Assembly: GCA_934591895.1 (NCBI GenBank)
Contig: CAKTPP010000017.1
Coordinates: 1 to 26,291, forward strand
Length of the DNA: 26,291 bases
Source: an uncultured Oscillospiraceae bacterium
GTDB taxonomy: Bacteria; Bacillota; Clostridia; Oscillospirales; Oscillospiraceae
Direction of reading: 5' to 3'
The notes beneath the pieces were generated by a model. That model had not been told where the DNA came from, did no database searches, and saw nothing but the letters and a program-made list of their open reading frames with translations. The position numbers and the translations under genes are program-made. Shown piece after piece: positions 14,890-22,845 of this stretch. Numbering within the stretch: position 1 is the stretch's first letter; each line of letters begins with the position of its first letter.

Positions 14890-16180
14890 CGGGTTTCTTG
14901 CGGATTTTTTGTTCAACACCTGCGTCATGGCGGCGTGGTGTGTGTTTTTGTGGCGCGTGCTCGACGGGCCGCGCTTTTCGTGGTGGCTTACGGCGCTGCT
15001 CACGCTCGTGATCGACGCCGCCTACCTGCTGCCGGTGCTGCTGCTGACGACGGCGGGCAGCGCGCTGCGTCTGCTGCTGTATCCGACGGGGGCGCTGGCG
15101 CTGGCGTTTCTGCTCTTTTACGGCCGGCCAGGGCGAAAGCTGCTCGCGGCCGCGGCGGAGCTGACCGCGTCTGTGCTGGTGGAGATGCTGTTTTCCGCCG
15201 CCACCATGCGCGCGGCGGACTTTCAGATGGACGCGCAGTATGCCGTCTGGGCAGACCCGCGCGCGGTGCTCTACGGCGGGGTGTTTCTGCTGTTTCTGGC
15301 GCTGGTGCTGCTGGTGGTCAGCCTGCCGTTTCTGCGCTCGAAAAACAATCTCTCCGGTCGGCAGCTGCTGGTTTTCTCCGTCTTTCCGGTCACGCAGATC
15401 CTCTGCGCCGCCGCCATTCAGGCGCTCATCTTCTACCCGCCGCGGTATGAATACACGTCGGTGCTGCTGGTCGTGACGGCGCTGTTTCTCGTGTCCGATG
15501 TGCTGCTCTTTCGCACCATGGTCCGCACCGAGCAGCGTGTGCAGCTCGAGGTGGAAAACGAGCTGCTGGAATCGCAGCTTGACGCGCAGCTTGCGCACTA
15601 CGGCGATCTGACCGCGCAGTACGAGCAGATCCGCACCATGCGCCACGACATCTCGCACCATTATCATACCATCAGTGCGCTTTTGCAGGCGGGAAACCTC
15701 AAGGAAGCCACGGAGTATTCCGCGCAGCTTCTGCCGCTGCAGACCTACAGCCCCCGCCTCGGCAGCTGCCGCAACCCGGTCGTGGACGCGTTTTTGTATA
15801 CGCGCACGCAGGAGGCTGAGCTGCGCGGCATCCCGGTGCAGGCGGAGGTGTCGCTGCCGGTGGAGCTGCCGGTGTCGAACACCGACCTCATCGTCGCCTT
15901 CGGCAACCTGCTCGATAACGCGCTCGAAGCCTGCGCCGGCATCCCGGACGCGCAGATCACGCTGCGCGCGCACATGGATAAGGGCTATCTCGTCATTCAG
16001 GAATCCAACCCCGTCCGCGCCCGGCAGCCGCAGGGCAAAAAGCCCCGGCGCATCCCGGAGCTGGAGCGCGGCGTGGGCTTTCGCGTGCTGGGCGGCCTCG
16101 CTGCGAAGTACGACGGCAGCTTCCGGCACACGTGCGAAAACGATACCTACACCGTCACGCTCTCGCTGCGCGCCGGATAA
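14879..16180 (+). CDS. AgrC-like sensor histidine kinase 1 (GHKL)
   Basis: A 433-residue membrane kinase. Six or so hydrophobic helices occupy residues 1-220, a coiled-coil linker follows (VRTEQRVQLEVENELLESQLDAQL), then the phosphoacceptor His256 in MRHDISHHYHT and the GHKL ATPase domain with N-box NLLDNALEAC (Asn343/Asn347) and a glycine-rich GVGFRVLGGLAAKYDG. This is the HPK10/AgrC layout, where the membrane part senses a peptide and the kinase phosphorylates a LytTR regulator. GGAGG is nine bases before the ATG, within the end of the regulator gene. The next gene is a close paralogue. Confidence 0.9.
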   Translation: MAHNGFLADFLFNTCVMAAWCVFLWRVLDGPRFSWWLTALLTLVIDAAYLLPVLLLTTAGSALRLLLYPTGALALAFLLFYGRPGRKLLAAAAELTASVLVEMLFSAATMRAADFQMDAQYAVWADPRAVLYGGVFLLFLALVLLVVSLPFLRSKNNLSGRQLLVFSVFPVTQILCAAAIQALIFYPPRYEYTSVLLVVTALFLVSDVLLFRTMVRTEQRVQLEVENELLESQLDAQLAHYGDLTAQYEQIRTMRHDISHHYHTISALLQAGNLKEATEYSAQLLPLQTYSPRLGSCRNPVVDAFLYTRTQEAELRGIPVQAEVSLPVELPVSNTDLIVAFGNLLDNALEACAGIPDAQITLRAHMDKGYLVIQESNPVRARQPQGKKPRRIPELERGVGFRVLGGLAAKYDGSFRHTCENDTYTVTLSLRAG

Positions 16181-16195
16181 GGAGGGAACAACGCT

Positions 16196-17506
16196 TTGGC
16201 ATACAACGGCTATGTCGCCGACCTGTTTTTCAACGCCTGCGCGATCGCAATGTGGGCGGCCTTTTTGTGGCGCGTGCTCGACGGGCCGCGCTTTCGCGTC
16301 TGGGTGACGGTGCTGCTCGCCGCGCTCATCGGCGCGGCATATATGGCGGCGACGCTGCTGCTGACCACGGTGGGGCAGCTGCGCGCGCTGATGTTCCCGC
16401 TGTGCTCGCTGGCGATGGCGTTTTTGCTCTTTCGCGGCAGGCCGGGGCGAAAGCTGCTCGCGGTCGCGGCGGAGCTTGCGGGCTCGCTGCTCATGGAGCT
16501 GATGTTCTCGCCGCTGATGATCGACCTGCACATGGACGACGACATCTCCATCTGGGCAGACCCGCGCGCGCTCATCTACGGCGTGACGTTTCTGCCGATG
16601 CTGGGGCTCGGGCTGATGCTCATCAGCCTCATCTTCACGCGCTCGAAAAATAATCTCTCCGGGCGGCAGCTGCTGGTCTTTTCCGCGTTTCCGATCACGC
16701 AGATGGTCTGCGTGGCGTCGTTCCTGACGCTCGTGTTCACGCCGCCGCGGTATGCGTACATCCCCATGATCCTGATCATGTCGGTGCTGTTTCTCGTGTC
16801 CGACGTGCTGCTCTACCGCACCATGGTCCGCACCGAGCAGCGCGTGCAGCTCGAGGTGGAAAACGAGCTGCTGGAGCGCCAGCTTGACGCGCAGCTCGCG
16901 CACTACCGCGACCTCACCGCGCAGTACGAGCAGATCCGCGCCATGCGCCACGACATCGCCCACCATCTGAACACCATCCACGCGCTTTTGCAGGCGGGCA
17001 ACCTGCAGGCCGCCTCGGAGTATTCCGAGCAGCTTCTGCCGCTGCAGACCGATAACTCCCGCCTCGGCAGCTGCCGCAACCCGGTCGTGGACGCGTTTTT
17101 GTATACGCGTGTGCAGGATGCGCAGGCAAAGGGCATCCCGGTGCGGGCGGAGGTGTCGCTGCCGGTGGAGCTGCCGGTGTCGAACACCGACCTCATCGTC
17201 GCCTTCGGCAACCTGCTCGATAACGCGCTCGAGGCCTGCGCCGGCATTCCGGACGCGCAGATCACGCTGCGCGCGCATATCGATAAGGGCTATCTCGTCA
17301 TTCAGGAATCGAATCCCGTCCGCGCCCGGCAGCCGCAGGGCAAAAAGCCCCGGCGCATCCCGGAGCTGGAGCGCGGGGTGGGCTTTCGCGTGCTCAGCGG
17401 CCTCGCCGCGAAGTATGACGGGAGCTTTCAGCACACGTGCGAAAACGATACCTACACCGTCACGCTCCTGCTCGGCGTGAGTGTGCGCGCACCCGCGCAC
17501 GCGTAA
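16196..17506 (+). CDS. AgrC-like sensor histidine kinase 2 (tandem paralogue)
   Basis: A 436-residue paralogue of the preceding kinase, starting with TTG (GGAGGG nine bases upstream). The membrane domain is diverged (MAYNGYVADLFFNACAIAMWAAFLWRVL), but from the linker onward it is almost the same protein: MRHDIAHHLNT with His252, N-box NLLDNALEAC (Asn339), and the end GVGFRVLSGLAAKYDGSFQHTCENDTYTV. DNA identity is uninterrupted for 87 bases (15841-15927 against 17146-17232). It follows the first kinase by 15 bases in the same operon. Different sensor halves with a shared catalytic half suggest two inputs to one regulator, or a heterodimer. Confidence 0.9.
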   Translation: MAYNGYVADLFFNACAIAMWAAFLWRVLDGPRFRVWVTVLLAALIGAAYMAATLLLTTVGQLRALMFPLCSLAMAFLLFRGRPGRKLLAVAAELAGSLLMELMFSPLMIDLHMDDDISIWADPRALIYGVTFLPMLGLGLMLISLIFTRSKNNLSGRQLLVFSAFPITQMVCVASFLTLVFTPPRYAYIPMILIMSVLFLVSDVLLYRTMVRTEQRVQLEVENELLERQLDAQLAHYRDLTAQYEQIRAMRHDIAHHLNTIHALLQAGNLQAASEYSEQLLPLQTDNSRLGSCRNPVVDAFLYTRVQDAQAKGIPVRAEVSLPVELPVSNTDLIVAFGNLLDNALEACAGIPDAQITLRAHIDKGYLVIQESNPVRARQPQGKKPRRIPELERGVGFRVLSGLAAKYDGSFQHTCENDTYTVTLLLGVSVRAPAHA

Positions 17507-17524
17507 TTGCAGATACGGATCCCC

Positions 17525-17909
17525 AACAGGCTCCGGCTCCGGCCGGAGCCTTTTCGGAGACTGTCAAAAAAGTATTACTTTTTTGACAAAAGGGCTGCAG
17601 TCTGCTGCGCACAAATTCCACACTTGCAGCCTGAAAAGTATTTCCCCGCCGCACATGTCGCCGGCGAAAATGATCTGATTTTCTTTCGCCGCTCCGGCGG
17701 CGAAAGGCTGCGGGTTTTTTTGATAAGCTGCGAACAGGCTCCGGCTCCGGCCGGAGCCTGTTCATTTGTCGGGAAACCTGTCGGGAAACTCTGCAGCGGT
17801 TTGCCAATGGCGCGGCGAAAAAAGCGGCTTTGTCCTTCTTCGCGCCCGCGGGCGCAGGCGCTGCAGGGCTTTTTGGCGGGCTCAGGACTCCGGCTTCGGC
17901 CGGAGTCCT
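17525..17909. repeat. Three related GC-rich hairpins with shared CTCCGG core
   Basis: Hairpins at 17529-17550, 17732-17763 and 17884-17909 share the core CTCCGG-CTYCGG-CCGGAG but have different outer stems (GG/CC; GAACAGG/CCTGTTC; AGGA/TCCT). The first two share an identical 26-base stretch (17525-17550 and 17733-17758). The first, followed by TTTT, may terminate the kinase operon. They flank repeat copy 4, and the whole 549-base spacer up to the next gene has no protein-coding evidence. Confidence 0.6.
17562..17716. repeat. Structured intergenic repeat, copy 4
   Basis: Hairpin A is TGTCAAAAAAGTA/TACTTTTTTGACA-like (17562-17588). Hairpin B is absent, leaving only GCTGCGCACAAATTCC. The block CACACTTGCAGCCTGAAAAGTA is shared with copy 3. 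Hairpin C has stem TTTCCCCG/CGGCGAAA (one mismatch) and the invariant loop CCGCACATGTCGC (17649-17661). Hairpin D is TTTCGCCG/CGGCGAAA. A run of seven T (17715-17721) follows. Confidence 0.75.
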
Positions 17910-17922
17910 TTGTTTCGGCGCG

Positions 17923-18003
17923 CAAAATGTGTTATTTCTGCGCGGAAAAGAGCCGATTGTGCAAAGTCCCTGTAAATCCGCTTCCAAAATGCTATATTTC
18001 TGC
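17923..18003. promoter_or_regulatory. Pair of 19-bp direct repeats upstream of the orphan LytTR gene
   Basis: CAAAATGTGTTATTTCTGC (17923-17941) and CAAAATGCTATATTTCTGC (17985-18003) agree at 16 of 19 positions and start 62 bp apart, close to six helical turns. They lie just upstream of the second LytTR gene and are candidate binding sites for it (autoregulation), though they do not closely match the published Agr-type 9-bp motifs. Confidence 0.4.
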
Positions 18004-18055
18004 CAAGAAGAGATGGAGCGCGCGGCTTGCGCTCCGCGAGAGGGAGAGAACCAAA

Positions 18056-18823
18056 GTGGCCGGGATATTGGATATATGCATCGTGGATCCCAGCGCGATC
18101 TGGCGGCACACGGCAAGAGAGATCCTCTGCCGGGAACTGAACGATCACGGGATCGGCGCCTGTGTGGATGAGTTTTCCGCTCCGGAGGCTATGGAGACGG
18201 ACGGAGAGCGAATGGTGTACGACGTGATACTGGCGGATATTTCCGATGGTCAGACGCGGGGGCGGTATCTGGCGTTTTTCCGCGACCTGTGCCTCACGAG
18301 TCCGCAGACGAAGCTGATCTTCCTGTCGGCAGACCCGCTGGCGGCGCTGGATGTGTTTGAGTGCGACCCGGATTATTTCGTCTGCAAGCTCGAGATGGAG
18401 ACGCGCCTGCGCGCAGCGCTGCGCTTTGTTCTGCAGGCGCGCGACGGCGAGCCGAGCGCCTGCCTGATCGTGGGCTCGCGCGCGACGCGCCACGTGCTGT
18501 CCATGCGCGAGATCCAGTACTGTGAGCACGCGCAGCGCCAGACGAAGATCGTCCTGGCGGCGCGCACGGTGACGTGCTCGGAAAAACTCAATGAGATCTA
18601 CCGGCGGCTCGATCCTGCGGAGTTTGTGCAGACGCACTGCAGCTTTCTGGTCAATCTCAGCTATGTCAAGGAGCTGCGGCGCACGTGCGTTGTGCTGCGC
18701 AGCGGTGCGACCGTGCCGCTCAGCCGCGCCAACTATGCCCGCGTCCGCCAGGCTCTGGCGCAGCACCTTTCTCACGCCGCAGTCGGAGGCGAACGGCCGT
18801 TTTTGACGCTGTCCGTGCGCTGA
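18056..18823 (+). CDS. Orphan LytTR-family regulator with degenerate receiver
   Basis: A 255-residue protein starting at GTG with GAGGGAGAG upstream; open sequence further upstream is repeat DNA. The N-terminal half has receiver-like topology, with Asp61 in VILADISD and TKLIFLSADP, but the usual acidic pair is replaced by IVDPS, so metal-dependent phosphorylation is doubtful. The LytTR domain is complete: SREIQYCEHAQRQTKIV-type strands, LNEIYRRLDPAEFVQTHCSFLVNLSYVKEL and TVPLSRANYARVRQAL. No partner kinase is adjacent; the two kinases upstream are separated by 549 bases of hairpin-rich DNA. A terminator follows directly. Confidence 0.87.
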   Translation: MAGILDICIVDPSAIWRHTAREILCRELNDHGIGACVDEFSAPEAMETDGERMVYDVILADISDGQTRGRYLAFFRDLCLTSPQTKLIFLSADPLAALDVFECDPDYFVCKLEMETRLRAALRFVLQARDGEPSACLIVGSRATRHVLSMREIQYCEHAQRQTKIVLAARTVTCSEKLNEIYRRLDPAEFVQTHCSFLVNLSYVKELRRTCVVLRSGATVPLSRANYARVRQALAQHLSHAAVGGERPFLTLSVR

Positions 18824-18853
18824 TGCTGCTGCGCCGGACCTCACGCAGAAAGC

Positions 18854-18885
18854 AAAGCGGCCTCCCGCACACGAGAGGCCGCTTT
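18854..18885 (+). terminator. Probable intrinsic terminator after orphan LytTR gene
   Basis: An 11-bp stem AAAGCGGCCTC / GAGGCCGCTTT with a 10-base loop, followed by a weak T-rich tail. The remaining 215 bases before the FHA gene contain no clear promoter or riboswitch that I can defend. Confidence 0.65.
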
Positions 18886-19100
18886 CGCCGTCTTTGATTT
18901 ATCACCGGACGGAAGCGGAAACAAAACGGTTACAAGAGGCGACGCTTATCTCACACGGGAAAGCTAATGATGGCGAAAAAATGGATAAAAGTGCAGATGC
19001 ACCCACAAAGCGCGTAGAAAATGGTAACATCGACCGTGGAACTTTGGGGGATTATCGACTTTTTTGCCGACATTCCCGAAATGATAAGGAGCGCAGACGC

Positions 19101-20336
19101 ATGGCGAAGATCAACATCACAAGTTACGAGCCGGAATTTCAGGTGCGTGTGAAGCTGCAGTGGCGGGAGCGCTTTTTGCCCGACCAGTGCAGCCTTCTGC
19201 GCGACCGCTATACCGACGGGCTGATGCGTTTGAGCAGTACCTCCGGAAAAACAGCGGTCTTTACTGCACCGGCGCATATGCAGCTGCGCGTTTTTTTGCA
19301 GCACGGTGTTGACCGGAAGGCGTTTTTTCATGTTCTGGCGCAGACGATCAATGCGCTCCGCTGGGTGAACCGGCAGCGGCTTTCACTCGCCAATCTGCAG
19401 CTCAATGTGGAGCATGTGTTCATCAATCACTACACGCAGGAGCTGTTTTTCCTCTACATTCCGGCACAGATCGATGCGCCGAAGTCGGATCTGCGCTCGT
19501 TTCTGGAGCAGTTGGTCTTCAACGCCAGTGCCCAGATGTATGCCAGCGCGGACTATAAGCAGGAGCTGCTGAGACTGCTTCAGAGCAACAGCAGCATCAC
19601 GACACACTTGCTCGAGACCTTTGTGCGCACCGGGTGTCCGGAGGCGGCGGCAGAAATCACAGCCGGTCAGCAGGAGTTTCAACAGCGGATCTCCGACTCC
19701 AAGTCGGAGTATCTGCGCCAGATGGATCGATACCGGGAGACAGGACTCGGCGGTGCTGCACCGCTGCGGGAGACGCCGCCTGCACCGGCGGCACAGTCCG
19801 CGCGCGCAGGTACGGATCTCTACTACAACCGAAGCGACGCGCTGATGCCCGACCCGTACGGACAAGAGGATGGGACGACGCTGCTCGGCGGCGCGGGAGA
19901 GAACGATGGGACCGTGCTGCTCGGCGACCCCGAGGGAAACGGCGGGACCGTGCTGCTCGAGGATGCCGGTGAGAATGACGGGAGCGTCATGATCGACGCC
20001 GGCGGGACGATCGTGCTCGCGCAGGAGATGCTTGCGCAGCCGCGCCTTTACCGGCGGAAAACGGGCGCAGTGATCACCATCGACAAGCCGGTGTTCCGCA
20101 TCGGAAAAGAAGAGGGCTATGTGGACTATCTGATCCCGGATAACCCCGCGATCAGCCGCAGTCATGCCGACATCATTTCGCGCGGCGGAAGCTATTATAT
20201 CTACGACAACAACTCCACGAACAAGACGTATGTGAACAACATCATGATCCCGGCGCTGAAAAATGTGGAGCTGTCCGACGGGTGTCTCATCCGGCTTGCA
20301 AACGAGGAATTTGAATTCAAAACAACGGATTCCTGA
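19101..20336 (+). CDS. FHA domain protein with phosphothreonine-like repeat linker
   Basis: A 411-residue cytoplasmic protein. Residues 1-175 resemble the DUF6382-type domain often fused to FHA domains (INHYTQELFFLYIPAQ, LRSFLEQLVFNASAQ). Residues 257-306 form a low-complexity linker with five units, DGTTLL, DGTVLL, GGTVLL, DGSVMI and GGTIVL, about 10-16 residues apart. The C-terminal FHA domain (about 325-408) has FRIGKE, ISRSHADI and DNNSTNKTYVNN, the phosphothreonine-binding signature. AAGGAG lies ten bases before the ATG; an upstream in-frame extension to 18894 has no comparable support. It starts an operon with PP2C, kinase and a membrane protein carrying similar Thr repeats. It is inferred to read, and be marked by, the kinase. 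Confidence 0.88.
   Translation: MAKINITSYEPEFQVRVKLQWRERFLPDQCSLLRDRYTDGLMRLSSTSGKTAVFTAPAHMQLRVFLQHGVDRKAFFHVLAQTINALRWVNRQRLSLANLQLNVEHVFINHYTQELFFLYIPAQIDAPKSDLRSFLEQLVFNASAQMYASADYKQELLRLLQSNSSITTHLLETFVRTGCPEAAAEITAGQQEFQQRISDSKSEYLRQMDRYRETGLGGAAPLRETPPAPAAQSARAGTDLYYNRSDALMPDPYGQEDGTTLLGGAGENDGTVLLGDPEGNGGTVLLEDAGENDGSVMIDAGGTIVLAQEMLAQPRLYRRKTGAVITIDKPVFRIGKEEGYVDYLIPDNPAISRSHADIISRGGSYYIYDNNSTNKTYVNNIMIPALKNVELSDGCLIRLANEEFEFKTTDS
19869..20018 (+). repeat. Degenerate [D/G]G[T/S]-hydrophobic repeats in the FHA protein
   Basis: Five units with a Thr (one Ser) after Gly and a Leu/Ile at +3: DGTTLL, DGTVLL, GGTVLL, DGSVMI, GGTIVL, separated by acidic or Gly-rich spacers. This is the class of site expected for Ser/Thr kinase modification and FHA binding. 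Confidence 0.7.
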
Positions 20337-20366
20337 GCAGAGGAACCGAGAAAACGGGGTGCGGAA

Positions 20367-21134
20367 ATGGTATTCTTGGGCGCGGTCGAAACAGATGTCG
20401 GCAATGTAAAGACGACGAATCAGGACTCGGCCTGTATCCTGGTCGCGCAGACGCCGCGCGGACAGATCGCGATGGCGCTGATCTGCGACGGCATGGGCGG
20501 CTTGGAAAAGGGAGAACTGGCCAGCGCGACGGTGATCCGGGCGTTTCAGGATTGGTTTTGCCGTGAGCTGCCGCAGCAGATGGCGGGCTTCGGATGGGAT
20601 ACCGTCCAGACCGCATGGATGCACCAGATCAAGGTGCTCAACCGGACGATCAGCGATTACGGCAAGTTTTACGGATTTTCCCTCGGGACGACTGTGACGG
20701 CTATGCTGCTGTATCAGGACGCATATCTGATCGCGCACGTGGGCGACTCGCGGGCGTATGTGCTGCAGTCGGATATCCTGCAGCTCACGGAGGATCACAG
20801 TGTGGTCGGCCGGGAGGTACGGCGCGGGACAATCACGGCACAGCAGGCTGAGCAGGATCCACGGCGCAATGTGCTGCTGCAGTGTGTGGGCGCGTCCAAA
20901 ACGGTCAGTCCGCAGATCCTGCAGGGGCAGATCCGGTCGGGTGCGCATTATCTGCTGTGCTCGGACGGCTTCCGCCATGTCATCACACCGGAGGAGCTGC
21001 TCGTGCAGCTTGGTCCGGCTGCCGTGCGGGATCCGGGGCAGATGCACACGGGGCTGCGGCGGCTTATAGATCTGGCAATGTCCCGCGGGGAGCGGGACAA
21101 TATCTCAGCTTTGCTGATTCGAGCGGAGGTGTGA
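20367..21134 (+). CDS. PP2C-family Ser/Thr phosphatase
   Basis: A 255-residue PPM/PP2C phosphatase of the Stp/PrpC type. The canonical metal-binding and structural motifs are all present: TDVGNVKTTNQDSACI near the start, LICDGMGGLEKGELAS, VGDSRAYVLQ, LTEDHSVVGREV, LLCSDGFRHVIT and GERDNISALLI near the end. It should dephosphorylate the targets of the kinase encoded 4 bases downstream. Upstream GGGGTG before the ATG is a moderate ribosome site; the protein begins at the usual family position. The gene follows the FHA gene by 30 bases. No membrane segment. Confidence 0.95.
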   Translation: MVFLGAVETDVGNVKTTNQDSACILVAQTPRGQIAMALICDGMGGLEKGELASATVIRAFQDWFCRELPQQMAGFGWDTVQTAWMHQIKVLNRTISDYGKFYGFSLGTTVTAMLLYQDAYLIAHVGDSRAYVLQSDILQLTEDHSVVGREVRRGTITAQQAEQDPRRNVLLQCVGASKTVSPQILQGQIRSGAHYLLCSDGFRHVITPEELLVQLGPAAVRDPGQMHTGLRRLIDLAMSRGERDNISALLIRAEV

Positions 21135-21138
21135 CGGC

Positions 21139-22830
21139 GTGGCAAACCCCATTGAGTCTGTATTCGGAGGGAAATACGAGATCCTGAAAGAGATCGGCCG
21201 CGGCGGTATGTCGACCGTCTATCTGGCGATGGACCGGCATCTGAACAAGCAGTGGGCGATCAAAGAGATCAAAAAGAGCGGGACGAGCCAAAAGGGCGTC
21301 GTCTATGTGCAGAGCCTCATCACGGAAGCGAACCTGATGAAGAAGCTGGACCACCCGGCCATCCCGCGCATCGTGGATATCACCGACAACGATGCGGCCA
21401 TCTACGTTGTCATGGACTATGTCGAGGGTGAATCGCTGGATAAGGTGCTGCAGAAATTCGGACCCCAGCCGCAGGAAGTGGTGCTTGACTGGGTCAAGCA
21501 GCTTGCTGACGCACTGAACTATCTGCACACGCAAACCCCGCCCATCATCTACCGGGACATGAAGCCGGCGAACGTGATGCTTAAGCCGGACGGAACGGTC
21601 AAGCTCATCGATTTCGGCACGGCGCGTGAGTACAAGGGCACCAGCCTTGCCGACACGGTCATTCTGGGCACGCAGGGCTATGCCGCACCGGAGCAGTACG
21701 GCAAGCGCGAGACAGACGGCCGGACGGATATTTACTGCCTCGGCATGACGATGCACACGCTCCTGACGGGAAAGAACCCCTGCGCGCCGGATTATGAGTA
21801 TTTTCCGGTTCGCCACTGGAATCCGGAGATCCATGAGGGCATTGAGCGCGTGATCGAAAAATGTGTGCGCCCGGACCCGGAAGACCGCTTCCAGAACTGC
21901 ACGGAGCTGCTCTACGCGCTGGAAAACTACGAGCAGGATACGGTCGCGTATAAAAACGCGCAGAAGAAAAAGGTGCGCCTGTTCGTCGTGGCGGCAGCGC
22001 TAAGTCTGACCATGTTCCTCGCCAGCCTCGGCTCTTTCGTGGCGGCGCAGGCTGTGAAAAAGGGCGACTACGAGGCGCACATCAATGTCAGCGCCGCCGC
22101 GTCGCTCGACACCCGGGTGGATGAGTATGCCGAAGCGGTGCGCCTGGACCCGAAGCGGCTGGAGGCGTATGACAAGCTGCTCGACGCCTATCAGGACAAC
22201 GGCAAGTTCGACCGGGAAGAGAGCAGCGTCTTGTCGGGGCTGTTCGGCAAGTACTCCGGCGCGAAGAACACGGCGGAATACGCACGGCTGTGCTACCGCA
22301 TGGGCTTTATGTATTTCAATTTCTACACCGAGGACGGTCAAGCAAGCTTTCAGGCGCGCGCCGTCAAGTCGGCCGGCTATTTTGAACAGGTACATGAGCT
22401 TCTGAAGGCGCACCCCGACCTCGACTTTGACAAGGCGGAGGCGGCGGAGAGCTACTATACGATCACGAGCTTCTACAAGGCCAACAACGGCATGCAGCTC
22501 GCCAAGGCGCACACCGCCGAGGAGCTGTCGCAGCTGCTGGACGCGTTTTCCGATTGCGTGGACGCGCTCGAGAATTACGACGAGCATCAGGATGAATCGG
22601 CGCAGGCGGTCAAGCTCGACCAGTATATGCACATCGCCGAGCAGGTCAACGAGCTGCGCAATGAGTTTGCCGCCGCCGGCACAGATGAGGAGCAGGTGCT
22701 CGCGCTGCTGGGGAAGATCTCTGCGAGCGAGTCGAAGATTCAGCTTGCGAGCCTGTCCGCGCAGCGGGAAAAGGCTCTGGCCGACTGCACGGCGTTTCGT
22801 GATAACGTCAGCCGTGCGTATCAGAACTGA
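21139..22830 (+). CDS. Membrane Ser/Thr protein kinase with non-PASTA outer domain
   Basis: A 563-residue Hanks-type kinase starting at GTG (GGAGGTG upstream). Kinase domain: GRGGMSTVY loop (21-28), ATP-binding Lys42, Glu63 in helix C, catalytic YRDMKPANV (Asp140, Asn145; Tyr in place of the usual His), IDFG (Asp158) and APE (183-185). A single transmembrane helix (about 281-306) is flanked by KKK. The outer part (307-563) has no PASTA repeats; it is helical, with sentences such as LDTRVDEYAEAVRLDPKRLEAYDKLLDAYQDNGKF that resemble TPR units. It is therefore likely to sense something other than cell-wall muropeptides. Its neighbours supply phosphatase, FHA reader and a candidate membrane substrate. 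Confidence 0.93.
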   Translation: MANPIESVFGGKYEILKEIGRGGMSTVYLAMDRHLNKQWAIKEIKKSGTSQKGVVYVQSLITEANLMKKLDHPAIPRIVDITDNDAAIYVVMDYVEGESLDKVLQKFGPQPQEVVLDWVKQLADALNYLHTQTPPIIYRDMKPANVMLKPDGTVKLIDFGTAREYKGTSLADTVILGTQGYAAPEQYGKRETDGRTDIYCLGMTMHTLLTGKNPCAPDYEYFPVRHWNPEIHEGIERVIEKCVRPDPEDRFQNCTELLYALENYEQDTVAYKNAQKKKVRLFVVAAALSLTMFLASLGSFVAAQAVKKGDYEAHINVSAAASLDTRVDEYAEAVRLDPKRLEAYDKLLDAYQDNGKFDREESSVLSGLFGKYSGAKNTAEYARLCYRMGFMYFNFYTEDGQASFQARAVKSAGYFEQVHELLKAHPDLDFDKAEAAESYYTITSFYKANNGMQLAKAHTAEELSQLLDAFSDCVDALENYDEHQDESAQAVKLDQYMHIAEQVNELRNEFAAAGTDEEQVLALLGKISASESKIQLASLSAQREKALADCTAFRDNVSRAYQN

Positions 22831-22845
22831 TAGGGAGGGCGGCAG

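Noticed and set aside
14786..17500. A 904-codon open frame on the minus strand across the two kinase genes
   Set aside because: It is the antisense shadow of the duplicated kinases, rich in Arg/His/Gln/Ala with no domain, and internally repeated only because the kinases are paralogous.
18894..19100. N-terminal extension of the FHA protein, or a riboswitch in this leader
   Set aside because: The extension is hydrophilic without family similarity and the ATG at 19101 has a good ribosome site. I compared the leader with c-di-GMP and cobalamin riboswitch consensus features and could not match the required core motifs.
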